This document shows positions 48,695 through 57,148 of a stretch of 64,000 nucleotides of DNA, in pieces. How positions within the stretch are numbered: position 1 is the stretch's first letter; each line of letters starts with the position of its first letter. The DNA is from Pseudomonadota bacterium (GTDB taxonomy: Bacteria > Pseudomonadota > Alphaproteobacteria > Rickettsiales > UBA3002). The stretch is taken from positions 1-64,000 of the forward strand of contig JAZKJM010000006.1 of assembly GCA_040384265.1 (NCBI GenBank), written 5' to 3'. The position numbers and the translations under genes were made by a program. The notes beneath the pieces are model-generated. The model had not been told where the DNA came from, searched no databases, and saw only the letters and a list, made by a program, of their open reading frames with translations.

Positions 48695-48722
48695 AAAAAG
48701 GCCGCTTCACAGCGGCCTTTTT
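48695..48722. terminator. Terminator at the end of the ribosomal operon
   Basis: Stem AAAAAGGCCGCT/AGCGGCCTTTTT with loop TCAC. The A- and T-runs make it active in both directions. It is the first terminator downstream of rplQ on the minus strand. Confidence 0.9.
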
Positions 48723-48758
48723 CTATTCTTACTTCCAGCGTTGGCGAGAGTGGGCCAG

Positions 48759-48845
48759 ATGCTAGGAGCGCGCCGATTTTGAAAACCGCAGCGTAGCAGC
48801 GCTACGTGAGGATTTACAAAAGCGGATGCGACGACGCAGATGGTC
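48759..48845 (-). repeat. Second copy of the ACGTAGCGCTGCTACGC repeat
   Basis: The reverse complement reads CGTCGTCGC...ACGTAGCGCTGCTACGC...GCGCGCTCCTAG, matching in order and spacing the interior of the element at 21721-21795. The copy lies between the terminator and rplQ. Confidence 0.6.
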
Positions 48846-48864
48846 CGCTATCGCCAATGCCCCT

Positions 48865-49287
48865 CTACGCGGCGACTTCTTCGCCGGTGGTTTCTTGCGC
48901 CGGACCCGAATCCTGGCCACGGGCGCTTTCGTCGCGGTCAACGAACTCGATGATCGCCATCGGGGTCGCATCGCCGTAGCGGAAGCCGGCTTTGAGGACG
49001 CGGATGTAACCACCCGGACGGCCTTCGTAGCGCTTGGCCAGCACGCTGATGACCTTCTCGGCCATGCCCTGATCGCGCAGGCGCGCAATCAACAGGCGGC
49101 GGGCCGCGAGGTCACCGGCTTTACCGGCGGTGATGAGTTTTTCCACGATCGGACGAAGGTCTTTTGCCTTCGGCAGGGTCGTGAAGATTTGCTCGTGCTT
49201 AATCAGCGCGCAAGCAAGGTTCGCAAACATCGCTTTACGGTGCGAGGTCGTGCGGTTCAGCTTACGGCCGGCCATTTGGTGTCTCAT
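48865..49287 (-). CDS. rplQ: 50S ribosomal protein L17
   Basis: 140 residues. L17 core [20 protein letters not shown] at the start, [20 protein letters not shown] in the middle, and [17 protein letters not shown] at the end of the conserved part. A 20-residue Glu/Ala-rich tail follows, common in alphaproteobacteria. It is the last gene of the alpha operon, 30 nt after rpoA. Confidence 0.97.
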   Translation of the reverse strand: MRHQMAGRKLNRTTSHRKAMFANLACALIKHEQIFTTLPKAKDLRPIVEKLITAGKAGDLAARRLLIARLRDQGMAEKVISVLAKRYEGRPGGYIRVLKAGFRYGDATPMAIIEFVDRDESARGQDSGPAQETTGEEVAA

Positions 49288-49317
49288 ATTACTTCTCCTA
49301 TTTCCCTATGTCCGGAC

Positions 49318-50343
49318 TCAGTACGGATCTTCGAATTTGCGTGCCAGCTCTTCGATATTTTCAGGCGGCCAACCGACCACTTCCATACCGAAACGCAGAC
49401 CCATATTGTTCAGCACTTCCTTGATTTCGTTGAGCGACTTGCGGCCGAAGTTCGGCGTTTTCAGCATTTCACTTTCCGATTTCTGGACGAGGTCGCCGAT
49501 GTAAACGATGTTGTCGTTTTTCAGGCAGTTCGCCGAGCGCACCGACAATTCCAACTCATCGACTTTCTTGAGCAGGTACGGCGAGAATTTCAGTTCTTCC
49601 TCGGCCGACTTGGTGCTGACTTCATGCACGTCCTCGAAGTTGATGAAGAGCTGCAATTGATCCTGCAGGATGCGGGCAGCAAGGGCTACGGCATCATCCG
49701 GCGCGATCGAACCATCGGTTTCGAGTTCGAGGGTCAGCTTGTCGTAATCGGTACGGTTGCCAACGCGCGCGTTCTCGATTTTGTACGAGACTTTCTCGAC
49801 CGGCGAGAACAGCGCATCGACCGGAATCAGGCCGATTGGTGCATCCGACGGACGGTTCTGCGCGGCAGGCACGTAGCCTTTACCGACTTCCACCATCAGT
49901 TCCATGTTGATGCTGGCGCCCTTATCGAGCGTGCAGATCACGAGGTCCTTGTTCAGCACTTCCACATCGGAATCGGTCTGGATCATGCCCGCGGTCACTT
50001 CACCCGCCACGTCGCTCTTCAGCGTCAGGCGTTTGCGGTCAGCCGAGTGGGCTTTCAGTTTCAGATCCTTGATGTTGAGGATGATGTTGACCACATCCTC
50101 GCGCACGCCCGGGATCGCCGAGAATTCATGCTGGACACCTTCGATTTTGATGCTGGTAACAGCCGCGCCTTGCAGCGAGCTGAGCAGGATGCGGCGCAGG
50201 GCCACACCGAGCGTAATGCCAAAACCGCGCTCCAGCGGCTCAGCGACCACCACGGCTTTACGCGCATCGCCCGTTACCGGTTTGATGTCGAGTTTGCTTG
50301 GCTTGATCAGGTCTTTCCAGTTCTTGTTCAGTAATGCGCTCAT
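49318..50343 (-). CDS. rpoA: DNA-directed RNA polymerase subunit alpha
   Basis: 341 residues. The N-terminal dimerisation domain contains [19 protein letters not shown] and [19 protein letters not shown]. After a linker, the C-terminal domain (from about 265, [20 protein letters not shown] to [15 protein letters not shown]) contacts UP elements and activators. All alphaproteobacterial features are intact. It lies between rpsK and rplQ as expected. Confidence 0.98.
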   Translation of the reverse strand: MSALLNKNWKDLIKPSKLDIKPVTGDARKAVVVAEPLERGFGITLGVALRRILLSSLQGAAVTSIKIEGVQHEFSAIPGVREDVVNIILNIKDLKLKAHSADRKRLTLKSDVAGEVTAGMIQTDSDVEVLNKDLVICTLDKGASINMELMVEVGKGYVPAAQNRPSDAPIGLIPVDALFSPVEKVSYKIENARVGNRTDYDKLTLELETDGSIAPDDAVALAARILQDQLQLFINFEDVHEVSTKSAEEELKFSPYLLKKVDELELSVRSANCLKNDNIVYIGDLVQKSESEMLKTPNFGRKSLNEIKEVLNNMGLRFGMEVVGWPPENIEELARKFEDPY

Positions 50344-50396
50344 TCAATTCCCCAACTCGTTGGTGATTTCGTCAAAATTCGTACAGTCGCTCGCCG

Positions 50397-50810
50397 TTAG
50401 ACGCGGCGGCGTTTCGGCGGGCGGCAACCGTTATGCGGCACCGGGGTGATGTCCTTGATCGAGGTCACCGAGAGGCCAACCGCAGCGAGGGCGCGCAGTG
50501 CGCTCTCACGGCCGGCGCCGGGGCCTTTAACCAGAACTTCCACCGTGCGCATGCCATGTTCCATGGCTTTTTTACCGGCGACTTCTGCTGCAACCTGCGA
50601 CGCATACGGCGTCGATTTACGCGAGCCTTTGAAGCCGTTTGCACCCGAAGACGACCAGGCAATCGCGTTGCCAAACGGGTCGGTGATGGTGATGATGGTG
50701 TTGTTGAACGATGCGTTCACATGCGCAACGCCGGACGGCACGTTTTTGCGGTCCTTTTTCTTGACGGCTTCAGCGGAGCCCGCTTTGCCTTTTGCTTGTG
50801 GTTTAGCCAT
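50397..50810 (-). CDS. rpsK: 30S ribosomal protein S11
   Basis: 137 residues. S11 signature [22 protein letters not shown], then the [18 protein letters not shown] stretch, ending [15 protein letters not shown], the invariant C terminus near the 690 loop of 16S rRNA. The Lys-rich N-terminal extension ([19 protein letters not shown]) is moderate. Confidence 0.98.
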   Translation of the reverse strand: MAKPQAKGKAGSAEAVKKKDRKNVPSGVAHVNASFNNTIITITDPFGNAIAWSSSGANGFKGSRKSTPYASQVAAEVAGKKAMEHGMRTVEVLVKGPGAGRESALRALAAVGLSVTSIKDITPVPHNGCRPPKRRRV

Positions 50811-50844
50811 AAAATCCTACCTATATCTTAATCTGTACGACGAA

Positions 50845-51222
50845 TTACTTCGTTACCATTTTCTTGCCGGCAATCGCAATGGCTTTGCCTTTACGGGTGC
50901 GCGCATTGGTATGCGTGCGCTGGCCACGTACGGGAAGCTTTTTGCGATGGCGCAGACCACGGTAGCAGCCCAGATCCATCAGACGTTTGATGTTCATGCT
51001 GGTTTCGCGGCGAAGATCACCCTCTACCGAGTAATCCGCATCGATAATTTCGCGCAGGCGCGAAACTTCCAGTTCGGTCAGGTCGGCGACGCGGCGCGTC
51101 GACTCGATGTCCGCTTTCTCGATGATTTCTTTCGCTTTCGCGTTCCCAATGCCATGAATATAGGTCAGCGCAATAACCACGCGCTTGGCAGAAGGAATAT
51201 TGACGCCGGCAATACGAGCCAT
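50845..51222 (-). CDS. rpsM: 30S ribosomal protein S13
   Basis: 125 residues from [21 protein letters not shown], the canonical start; upstream ORF sequence lies in the promoter region and is dropped. [14 protein letters not shown] and the C-terminal [20 protein letters not shown] are typical. It is the first gene of a separate transcription unit here, because the usual upstream neighbour adk is about 2 kb away. Confidence 0.98.
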   Translation of the reverse strand: MARIAGVNIPSAKRVVIALTYIHGIGNAKAKEIIEKADIESTRRVADLTELEVSRLREIIDADYSVEGDLRRETSMNIKRLMDLGCYRGLRHRKKLPVRGQRTHTNARTRKGKAIAIAGKKMVTK

Positions 51223-51283
51223 GCTACACTCCCAAAAAAAATTATAAACCCCACCAAAACACAGCGTTTTCGCGGGAGCGGGG

Positions 51284-51311
51284 AATATACAGAGGAAACC
51301 CGGGGTGTCAA
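51284..51311 (-). promoter_or_regulatory. Strong promoter for rpsM-rpsK-rpoA-rplQ
   Basis: On the minus strand a consensus TTGACA (51306-51311) and TATATT (51284-51289) are 16 bp apart and lie about 60 bp before the rpsM start. They would drive the alpha operon independently of the spc genes. Confidence 0.75.
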
Positions 51312-51371
51312 CGGGTAATTGTTGACTTGCCTGCATCCATGCTTCACGGCCACGGCGCCTGCCCTGCCTTG

Positions 51372-51387
51372 TGTTTCACGTGAAACA
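51372..51387. promoter_or_regulatory. parS: parS site (ParB binding)
   Basis: A perfect copy of the 16-bp palindrome TGTTTCACGTGAAACA, the ParB-binding consensus for chromosome segregation. It lies in the intergenic region between the rpsM promoter and the first orphan gene. parA and parB are not in the window. A degenerate relative occurs at 52268-52283. Confidence 0.88.
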
Positions 51388-51545
51388 TTTTTTATTTTTT
51401 TACAACCGCTTACTGGTTTTCCCGCGGCAGATTATACTGCTGCGCCTTTGGCGCCGGCGGCAGAATTGTCATGAGAGCTTAATACTTTATTAGAAGAGCT
51501 TAAGCTATAGTAGCATCAGCCCAACCCAACAGAAAGAATGTCGCT

Positions 51546-52103
51546 ATGCCCAAAACATCCGTATTTGTTGTTACCGCCCAGATGATTCAAGATGAGTTCA
51601 AGCTGAGTGGACAAGCGATTCCGCCTGGCCACAAGACACTCGAAGACCGCGTAGGTGAGTTTTTCACTAAGAATGGCAGCGACAACAATACCCGGATCAT
51701 TCAACTCTCCGACGAGGCAATCGCTGCTTTAAAAGACAAAAAATTAACAAACATATCTTTTGGTAGCGGTGATAATGGCTCGACCATTTCGATTTTCGGA
51801 GAAAAAAGACACTGGCAAGGGGGCAAGGAAATAGGCTTTCTCTTGAAGGCCTCGGATGTGCAATTTGGAACCGATGGCTCGATCATCACAAAAAAAGAGC
51901 AGCGCGCCCTGCAAACACCGCGCGCCTTGAATCCAGACATGCTGCCTATGAATATCGACCAGCTGAAGAAACATGTTGTGCCTACTAAAGGAATGAAGCT
52001 CAGCGAAACCATGGCTCCGGGCGTCTCCTTAGCGGAAGCGAATCCTGTAGAAGTTTCGGTTCCGCCGGTTCCCGGCGGGGCCGGCACATCACGCCAGGTC
52101 TAA
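51546..52103 (+). CDS. Orphan 185-aa protein inserted between rpsM and adk
   Basis: Encoded opposite to the ribosomal genes. The start MPKTSVFVVTAQMIQDEF has AGAAAG upstream. No signal peptide, membrane segment or known domain. The first 100 residues mix helices and strands (IIQLSDEAIAALKDKKLTNISF); the last 45 are Pro/Val-rich and end GGAGTSRQV. The downstream orphan (52433) ends KPRQV and shows weak likeness in its last third, so they may be diverged paralogues. Lower GC than its neighbours. A decayed adk fragment follows directly. Confidence 0.6.
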   Translation: MPKTSVFVVTAQMIQDEFKLSGQAIPPGHKTLEDRVGEFFTKNGSDNNTRIIQLSDEAIAALKDKKLTNISFGSGDNGSTISIFGEKRHWQGGKEIGFLLKASDVQFGTDGSIITKKEQRALQTPRALNPDMLPMNIDQLKKHVVPTKGMKLSETMAPGVSLAEANPVEVSVPPVPGGAGTSRQV

Positions 52104-52106
52104 TCC

Positions 52107-52215
52107 TTAAGCCGCGTCGCTCGCGCCGGTGCTGATCACCGTGCGCAAGGCGCCGTGGGCTTTGTAGTGCGGCAAGAGCGGTGCGGTCATGGCGTGGCCA
52201 TTGCTCCAGACGCTT
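52107..52215 (-). pseudogene. Fragment of the adk 3' end (duplicated, decayed)
   Basis: The text from 52107 (TTAAGCCGCGTCGCTCGC) to about 52215 repeats the end of the real adk gene at 53273-53431. CACCGTGCGCAAGGCGCCGTGG and GCGGTGCGGTCATGGCGTGG have near-identical counterparts there. Relative to adk it lacks about 50-60 bp in the middle and diverges after CAGACGCTT. It encodes the last residues of Adk out of any reading frame and has no start, so it is a remnant of a segmental duplication. Confidence 0.88.
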
Positions 52216-52267
52216 ATTTTCAGGCCATTATGCGCCTGCTACCGCTCGACGTTCGCGTTTAAATCCA

Positions 52268-52283
52268 TGTTTAACGCGAAACA
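52268..52283. promoter_or_regulatory. Degenerate parS-like site
   Basis: TGTTTAACGCGAAACA differs from the parS consensus at two positions and is followed, like the perfect site at 51372, by ATTTT-rich sequence. It lies upstream of the second orphan in the position matching the first copy. It is probably a mutated duplicate with weak or no ParB binding. Confidence 0.5.
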
Positions 52284-52432
52284 TTTTATTTCCATTTCAG
52301 AATCTTACCGGGAGACACATCATGTGTTTCCCGGCTCGTCTTTAAAGCACAGCCCCGCCGGATGTCACAAAACCTTCATGCTTTCCCCGACACAGAACTG
52401 GTAAACTCAGCAATAGATAGGGAGTTATTAAC

Positions 52433-53266
52433 ATGACGAATATTATAACCGCCACCACCATTGAAGAGAGCATCAAAGCAGTACGCGCTGGAACGAACCC
52501 CCTCGTAACAACAGATTATCGTGCAGACGCTGGGCCTGACATGATCACCCAAAGCGCACTCATCACGCTCCGCAAACATGGCTATACTCAGGCAGGCTTT
52601 GAAGGAAGCGAAATGCCAGGCAAGCAACTACTCGTTTTTTCTAATCCTAAAACGGGCGCCTCATTCGGCGGTGGTGCCGTAGACCACAATAACAAATTTG
52701 GAATAAAATATGGCGAAAACGGCCCCATTCTACGCCTTAGTTCAGTCGACCTTAGCAGATTGGATTTGATTGAACAGATCGCGGATCGTAACAAGCCCGC
52801 GAATAAAGATTCGACCTATATTTCACTCACCCATTATCGAGACAGGCAGATAACGCCAAACCATAAGCATATCGTCATTGGTAACGAGGCATTCCTATCT
52901 AACAACGAACCCGGGCATATCCTGTCAATCTACCGCGAAGGAAAATATATTAAATTCGAATATGTGGTGGAAACAGAACGAGACGGGTTCCCTGATCGAC
53001 GCCAGATCACTACCATTCCAGCCGACAAAGTAGAAACGCTACGCATTGGTGATCAGGGCGCACTGATCGATCCCAAAACCATCACCGCAAAACCACTGGT
53101 GATTGATTTGCCTAAATCCATCGAGACTGGAAAGATCGTAAAACCTGGCGTCACGAAAGCCGAACTCGACCTACCGGAACTAGGCATCCGTCTTGCCGAT
53201 GCGTATGCCACAACCATTGACGTTCCGGCCGTTCAAAATGCCTTGGGCAAGCCGCGCCAAGTCTAA
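52433..53266 (+). CDS. Second orphan protein (277 aa) between rpsM and adk
   Basis: The start MTNIITATTIEESIKAV is preceded by AGGGAG. It is cytosolic by appearance, mixed alpha/beta (SFGGGAVDHNNKFGIKYGEN, THYRDRQITPNHKHIVIG). The last third (LRIGDQGALIDPKT...VKPGVTKAELDLPE...GKPRQV) weakly resembles the 51546 product. No known domain. It converges on adk with only 6 nt between, and no terminator is evident. Upstream lie two hairpins (52256-52280 and 52310-52336) and the degenerate parS. Confidence 0.6.
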   Translation: MTNIITATTIEESIKAVRAGTNPLVTTDYRADAGPDMITQSALITLRKHGYTQAGFEGSEMPGKQLLVFSNPKTGASFGGGAVDHNNKFGIKYGENGPILRLSSVDLSRLDLIEQIADRNKPANKDSTYISLTHYRDRQITPNHKHIVIGNEAFLSNNEPGHILSIYREGKYIKFEYVVETERDGFPDRRQITTIPADKVETLRIGDQGALIDPKTITAKPLVIDLPKSIETGKIVKPGVTKAELDLPELGIRLADAYATTIDVPAVQNALGKPRQV

Positions 53267-53272
53267 CGACGC

Positions 53273-53932
53273 CTAAGCCGCGTCGCTCGCACCATTCGTA
53301 ATCACGCGGTTGATCGCGGCGGTCACTTCTGCGATGTCGGCCATGCCGTCCACCGTGCGCAGGGCGCCGTGGGCTTTGTAATGCGGCAGCAGCGGTGCGG
53401 TCATCGCGTGGTACTGCTCCAGGCGCTTGGCGACGGTTTCGGCTTTGTCGTCCTCGCGGCGGGTGAACTCGGTGGAGTCGCACGCATCGCACTGACCTTC
53501 GACGGCCGGGCGGCGGAAACTATCATGGTAACCGGCGCCACATTTTTTGCAGGAGAAGCGACCGGCAATGCGCGCGACAAGCGCCGCATCATCGACCGCA
53601 AGTTCGATCACGAAATCGATTTTTTTGTTGAGCTCGGCGAGCATCGCATCCAGCGCCACGGCCTGACCGGTGGTGCGCGGAAACCCATCGAGAATGAACC
53701 CGTTCGGGCAGGCCTTGATCGCCTCGCGGATGATGCCGATCATGATGTCATCGCTCACCAACCCACCGGCGGCCATCACGGCTTTTGCTTTGAGGCCGAT
53801 TTCGGAACCTGATGCCACCGCCGCGCGCAGCATATCGCCGGTGGCGAGTTTGGTGAGCGTGAACGTATCACGCAGCATGTCCGATTGCGTGCCTTTACCG
53901 GCGCCCGGAGGGCCGAGGAGGATGATGTTCAT
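53273..53932 (-). CDS. adk: Adenylate kinase
   Basis: 219 residues from MNIILLGPPGAGKGTQSD, with the P-loop. It interconverts ATP + AMP and 2 ADP. GFPRTTGQAVALD provides the AMP-site Arg. The LID is the zinc type, with four Cys in CKKCGAGYH and CDACDSTEF. It directly follows secY (1-nt gap). Its 3' end has a decayed duplicate at 52107-52215. Confidence 0.97.
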   Translation of the reverse strand: MNIILLGPPGAGKGTQSDMLRDTFTLTKLATGDMLRAAVASGSEIGLKAKAVMAAGGLVSDDIMIGIIREAIKACPNGFILDGFPRTTGQAVALDAMLAELNKKIDFVIELAVDDAALVARIAGRFSCKKCGAGYHDSFRRPAVEGQCDACDSTEFTRREDDKAETVAKRLEQYHAMTAPLLPHYKAHGALRTVDGMADIAEVTAAINRVITNGASDAA

Positions 53933-53933
53933 G

Positions 53934-55274
53934 CTACTTTCTCCCTTTGAGGCGCGCTTTCTTGATGAGCGCTTCATACTGGTGCGCAAACAGATGCGAC
54001 TGCACCTGACCGACGAAATCGATCACCACGTTGACGACGATCAGCAAGCTGGTGCCACCAAGGTAGAACGGCACTGCGTATTTCGCAATCAGCAACTCAG
54101 GGATCACACAGACAAGGCACAGATACGCCGCGCCGACAACGGTCAGGCGGGTGAGCACGAAGTCGAGGTAATCGGCCGTGTTTTTGCCCGGACGGATGCC
54201 GGCGATGAAGCCACCGTTCTTGCGCAGGTTGTCCGCCGTCTCGGTCGGGTTAAACACGATCGCCGTGTAGAAGAACGAGAAGAAAACAATGATAACCGTG
54301 TAGGCCAGAATGTAGAGCGGCTGACCATGCGCCAGATAGGTGCTGATGGTGCGCAGCCACTCCGAGCCACCTTCAGCGTTGAAGCCGGCGATGGTGAGCG
54401 GGAACAGCAAAATCGAGCTCGCAAAAATCGGCGGGATCACGCCCGACGCATTGAGCTTCAGTGGCAGGTGGGTGGATTCACCCTGCATGATTTTATTGCC
54501 AACCTGACGCTTGGGATACTGGATCAGGATACGGCGCTGGGCACGTTCCATATAGACGATCAGCGCAATGAGGCTGAGCGCAACCGCGAGGACGAGCAGG
54601 ATTACCGGCGTCGAAATAACACCCTTGCGGCCGAGCTCGAACGTGCTGGCAAACGCGCTTGGCAGGTTGGCGATAATGCCGGTGAAGATAATCAGCGAAA
54701 TGCCCTGGCCGATGCCGCGCTGGGTGATTTGCTCGCCCAGCCACATCAGGAACATGGTGCCGCCCGTGAGGGTGACAACGGTGCTGAACTGGAAGAACAC
54801 GCCCGGATGCATCACCGCGGACACCCCATTGCTTTGCATGCCTTCAAGCCCGGTCGAAATCCCGTATGACTGCAGTATCGCGAGAACCAGCGTGCCGTAA
54901 CGGGTATACTGGTTCAGCTTGCGGCGGCCTGCTTCACCTTCTTTTTTCAGTGCGGCGAGCGGCGGCACAGCAACACCCATCAGCTGGATGATGATCGAGG
55001 CCGAGATATACGGCATCACCGCCAATGCAAAAATGGTCATGCGGCTGAGCGCGCCGCCGGAGAACATGTTGAACACGCCGAGCACGCCACCAGCATGCTG
55101 CTCGAAGATTTCTTCAAGGATTTTTGGGTCGATGCCCGGAATCGGAATGTAGGTACCGAGGCGGTACACAATCAGCGCGCCCAGAACGAACAGCAAGCGG
55201 CTTTTCAGTTCAGTCGCGCGGCCGAGCAGGCCGAAATTCATGTTGGAAGCAAAGCGTTCAGCAGCGGAGGCCAT
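53934..55274 (-). CDS. secY: Preprotein translocase subunit SecY
   Basis: 446 residues and ten membrane helices forming the Sec channel. The start [23 protein letters not shown] is typical of alphaproteobacteria. The plug region is near [21 protein letters not shown], and cytoplasmic loops contain [16 protein letters not shown] and [17 protein letters not shown]. The [16 protein letters not shown] helix and basic tail are normal. The usual upstream partner rplO is separated from it by a plus-strand gene. Confidence 0.97.
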   Translation of the reverse strand: MASAAERFASNMNFGLLGRATELKSRLLFVLGALIVYRLGTYIPIPGIDPKILEEIFEQHAGGVLGVFNMFSGGALSRMTIFALAVMPYISASIIIQLMGVAVPPLAALKKEGEAGRRKLNQYTRYGTLVLAILQSYGISTGLEGMQSNGVSAVMHPGVFFQFSTVVTLTGGTMFLMWLGEQITQRGIGQGISLIIFTGIIANLPSAFASTFELGRKGVISTPVILLVLAVALSLIALIVYMERAQRRILIQYPKRQVGNKIMQGESTHLPLKLNASGVIPPIFASSILLFPLTIAGFNAEGGSEWLRTISTYLAHGQPLYILAYTVIIVFFSFFYTAIVFNPTETADNLRKNGGFIAGIRPGKNTADYLDFVLTRLTVVGAAYLCLVCVIPELLIAKYAVPFYLGGTSLLIVVNVVIDFVGQVQSHLFAHQYEALIKKARLKGRK

Positions 55275-55637
55275 AAGCAGTCGTCAGTCGCCAGAGTCGT
55301 CCGTCGCCAGAGGCGGCAGGCGCAGGCAGACTGTTCTCCTTTCTATTTTCTGTTTTGACAACCACTGGCACACGCCACTGGCAACGATCAACTGCATGTC
55401 ATTAAAGCGCGTGTTATTCCTGTCAAGCTGAGAAGCAAAAGAATTGTACGCAAATCGAATTGCCGGTAGGGTGCCGGCAACCGACCGGATAGCATTTTTT
55501 GAACTTCCTATGATGACCCTGCCCCAAAAAACTAAACAAGCATTCAGCCCAATCGCGCTATCTATGATGCCGCCGTCTCGGGTTGAGCGGCGGTTCATCG
55601 TACACCATTTATTTTAAGCATAACTAGGGAGCCCCGG
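55275..55637. other. Intergenic region upstream of secY
   Basis: About 360 bp without a supported gene. It should hold the secY-adk promoter; TTGACA on the minus strand at 55421-55426 is a candidate -35, but the matching -10 is poor. There is a direct repeat CCACTGGCA spaced by CACG (near 55364-55386) and another of GTCGCCAGAG (near 55288-55315). A TTGCCGG/CCGGCAA hairpin lies near 55462-55482. The divergent plus-strand lipoprotein promoter is also here. Confidence 0.5.
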
Positions 55638-56264
55638 ATGAAACATGCTTTATGTGCTGCGTTACTGATAGTGTCGGCCTGCACGCACAGCAATTATAAA
55701 ACCCCTGCGACAGCGGCGCCGTCCATATCCGGTATGTATCAAAAAATGCAGACCATTCCCAACTCCGCTTTTCTAACGGTCGCAAGCGTCGATGAGAGAA
55801 ACTGGTTTGTCACCCGTCCGTATCATGAGGGCATGCTTGATCTGAATGGGGAACGTATTTTTACGTTCACCGAGGACTATCCAAGTTTTACGAAAGAGCT
55901 GCAGCCGGGACTTTATAAACTGAACGGTTGCATCCAGTATCGCACCGAGAGGAGGGCACGTGTGGAGTACGATACGACCTGCGATGAGATAATCATCCGG
56001 GTCGAGGCCAACACAGCCTATACAACCACCTTTGTCGTCGATGATTATCCGCTCGCGATGAGCATGGCGCGCGCTGCACTGAATAAAGACAGCGAAAAAC
56101 CCTGGCCGGATCTGACCGTACCGGTAGCGCTCCCATTCCGCACAACGCATGCTGGCGCGACGCCCAATCTCGTACAGCCTGTTTCACCACGTGACTTGCC
56201 GAAAGATATGCCGATGACTCCCGTCCTTGCCACACCGAATCATACGCCGGCACCGACGCAATAA
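55638..56264 (+). CDS. Orphan lipoprotein inserted between rplO and secY
   Basis: 208 residues. A lipoprotein signal MKHALCAALLIVSAC gives Cys15 as the lipidated residue, and AGGGAG lies upstream. The mature protein has a beta-rich central domain (SAFLTVASVDERNWFV, ERIFTFTEDYPSF, LQPGLYKLNGCIQY, ANTAYTTTFVV), which resembles small immunoglobulin-like or carboxypeptidase-regulatory folds in outline only. The tail is Pro-rich (PMTPVLATPNHTPAPTQ). No family is named. It lies opposite to the ribosomal genes, with a shared terminator at 56282. Confidence 0.7.
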   Translation: MKHALCAALLIVSACTHSNYKTPATAAPSISGMYQKMQTIPNSAFLTVASVDERNWFVTRPYHEGMLDLNGERIFTFTEDYPSFTKELQPGLYKLNGCIQYRTERRARVEYDTTCDEIIIRVEANTAYTTTFVVDDYPLAMSMARAALNKDSEKPWPDLTVPVALPFRTTHAGATPNLVQPVSPRDLPKDMPMTPVLATPNHTPAPTQ

Positions 56265-56281
56265 AACACTGGCGCAATAAA

Positions 56282-56307
56282 AAAAGGCGACCCGAAGGTC
56301 GCCTTTT
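56282..56307. terminator. Bidirectional terminator between lipoprotein gene and rplO
   Basis: Perfect 11-bp stem AAAAGGCGACC/GGTCGCCTTTT with a CGAA tetraloop. On the minus strand it would stop transcription after rplO, before secY. Confidence 0.9.
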
Positions 56308-56362
56308 AATTTCTTACGCTGTGTGAAGGTTCAATCAGAAGATCAAACCTCAACTCCAAAAA

Positions 56363-56881
56363 CTAGGCTTTGATGGCCTTGCCGGTCTTCGGATCTTTTT
56401 TCACTTTTTCGCGTTTCGGCTGTTTGACCTTCACGGTCACTTTGCCGCCGAGCTTTTCGATCGCAGCCGCTGCATTTTTAGATGCGCGTTCGATATCGAG
56501 GCTCAGTTTTGCTTTCAGCTCGCCTTTCAGCAGCAGCTTCACGCCTTCGCTTGCTTTCGGCACAATGCCTTTATCGCGCAGCGCCTGGGTGCTGACAACA
56601 TCACCGGCTTTGAACGTGCCGTTATCGACCAGCACCTGCAGATCGCGCAGGGTGATGATATCGAATTCAACACGCATATGGTTTTTGAAACCGCGTTTTG
56701 GCAGGCGACGGTGGATCGGCATCTGGCCGCCCTCGAAGCCGTTGATCGCAACACCCGAGCGTGCGGTCTGACCTTTGCCACCACGACCACAGGTTTTACC
56801 CTTGGTGCAGCCAATGCCACGGCCCACGCGCATACGCGACTTGCGGGCGCCTGGGTTGTCTTTCAGTTGGTTCAGTTCCAT
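56363..56881 (-). CDS. rplO: 50S ribosomal protein L15
   Basis: 172 residues beginning MELNQLKDNPGARKSRMRVGRG, with the Gly/Lys-rich rRNA-binding N terminus (GKTCGRGGKGQTARSG) and the IHRRLPKRGFKN motif. The C-terminal tail is Lys-rich. It is the last gene before the break in the spc operon and is followed by a terminator. Confidence 0.97.
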   Translation of the reverse strand: MELNQLKDNPGARKSRMRVGRGIGCTKGKTCGRGGKGQTARSGVAINGFEGGQMPIHRRLPKRGFKNHMRVEFDIITLRDLQVLVDNGTFKAGDVVSTQALRDKGIVPKASEGVKLLLKGELKAKLSLDIERASKNAAAAIEKLGGKVTVKVKQPKREKVKKDPKTGKAIKA

Positions 56882-56921
56882 GTCTTACTCCATTGCGGAT
56901 GGTCGCCCATCCCTAGTAACG

Positions 56922-57113
56922 TTATTTCGAGTCAATCACCACAACGAGGTGCGGCAGCTTGTTGATCATGCCGCGCACCGCGGGGGTATCTTCCAGCGTG
57001 CGGACTTTGTTCATTTTGTTCAGGCCAAGACCGATCAGGGTCCCTTCCTGTCTTTTGACGCGGCCGATCGGGCTTGCGATCTGCTTCACGGTCACTGTTT
57101 TCTTCGCTGCCAT
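56922..57113 (-). CDS. rpmD: 50S ribosomal protein L30
   Basis: 63 residues from [18 protein letters not shown], matching L30 length and the [23 protein letters not shown] motif. An upstream Met (57128) adds five residues and is less likely. It sits between rpsE and rplO. Confidence 0.95.
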   Translation of the reverse strand: MAAKKTVTVKQIASPIGRVKRQEGTLIGLGLNKMNKVRTLEDTPAVRGMINKLPHLVVVIDSK

Positions 57114-57148
57114 TGTCTTATCTCCCAATCACGTCGGCGAACCGACGA

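Noticed and set aside
51466-51472. TTGTCAT before the 51546 gene as a Pho box
   Set aside because: No second heptamer lies 11 bp away on either side.
55284-55598. 104-codon minus-strand ORF upstream of secY
   Set aside because: It has no ribosome binding site or family likeness, and it covers the likely secY promoter and repeats.
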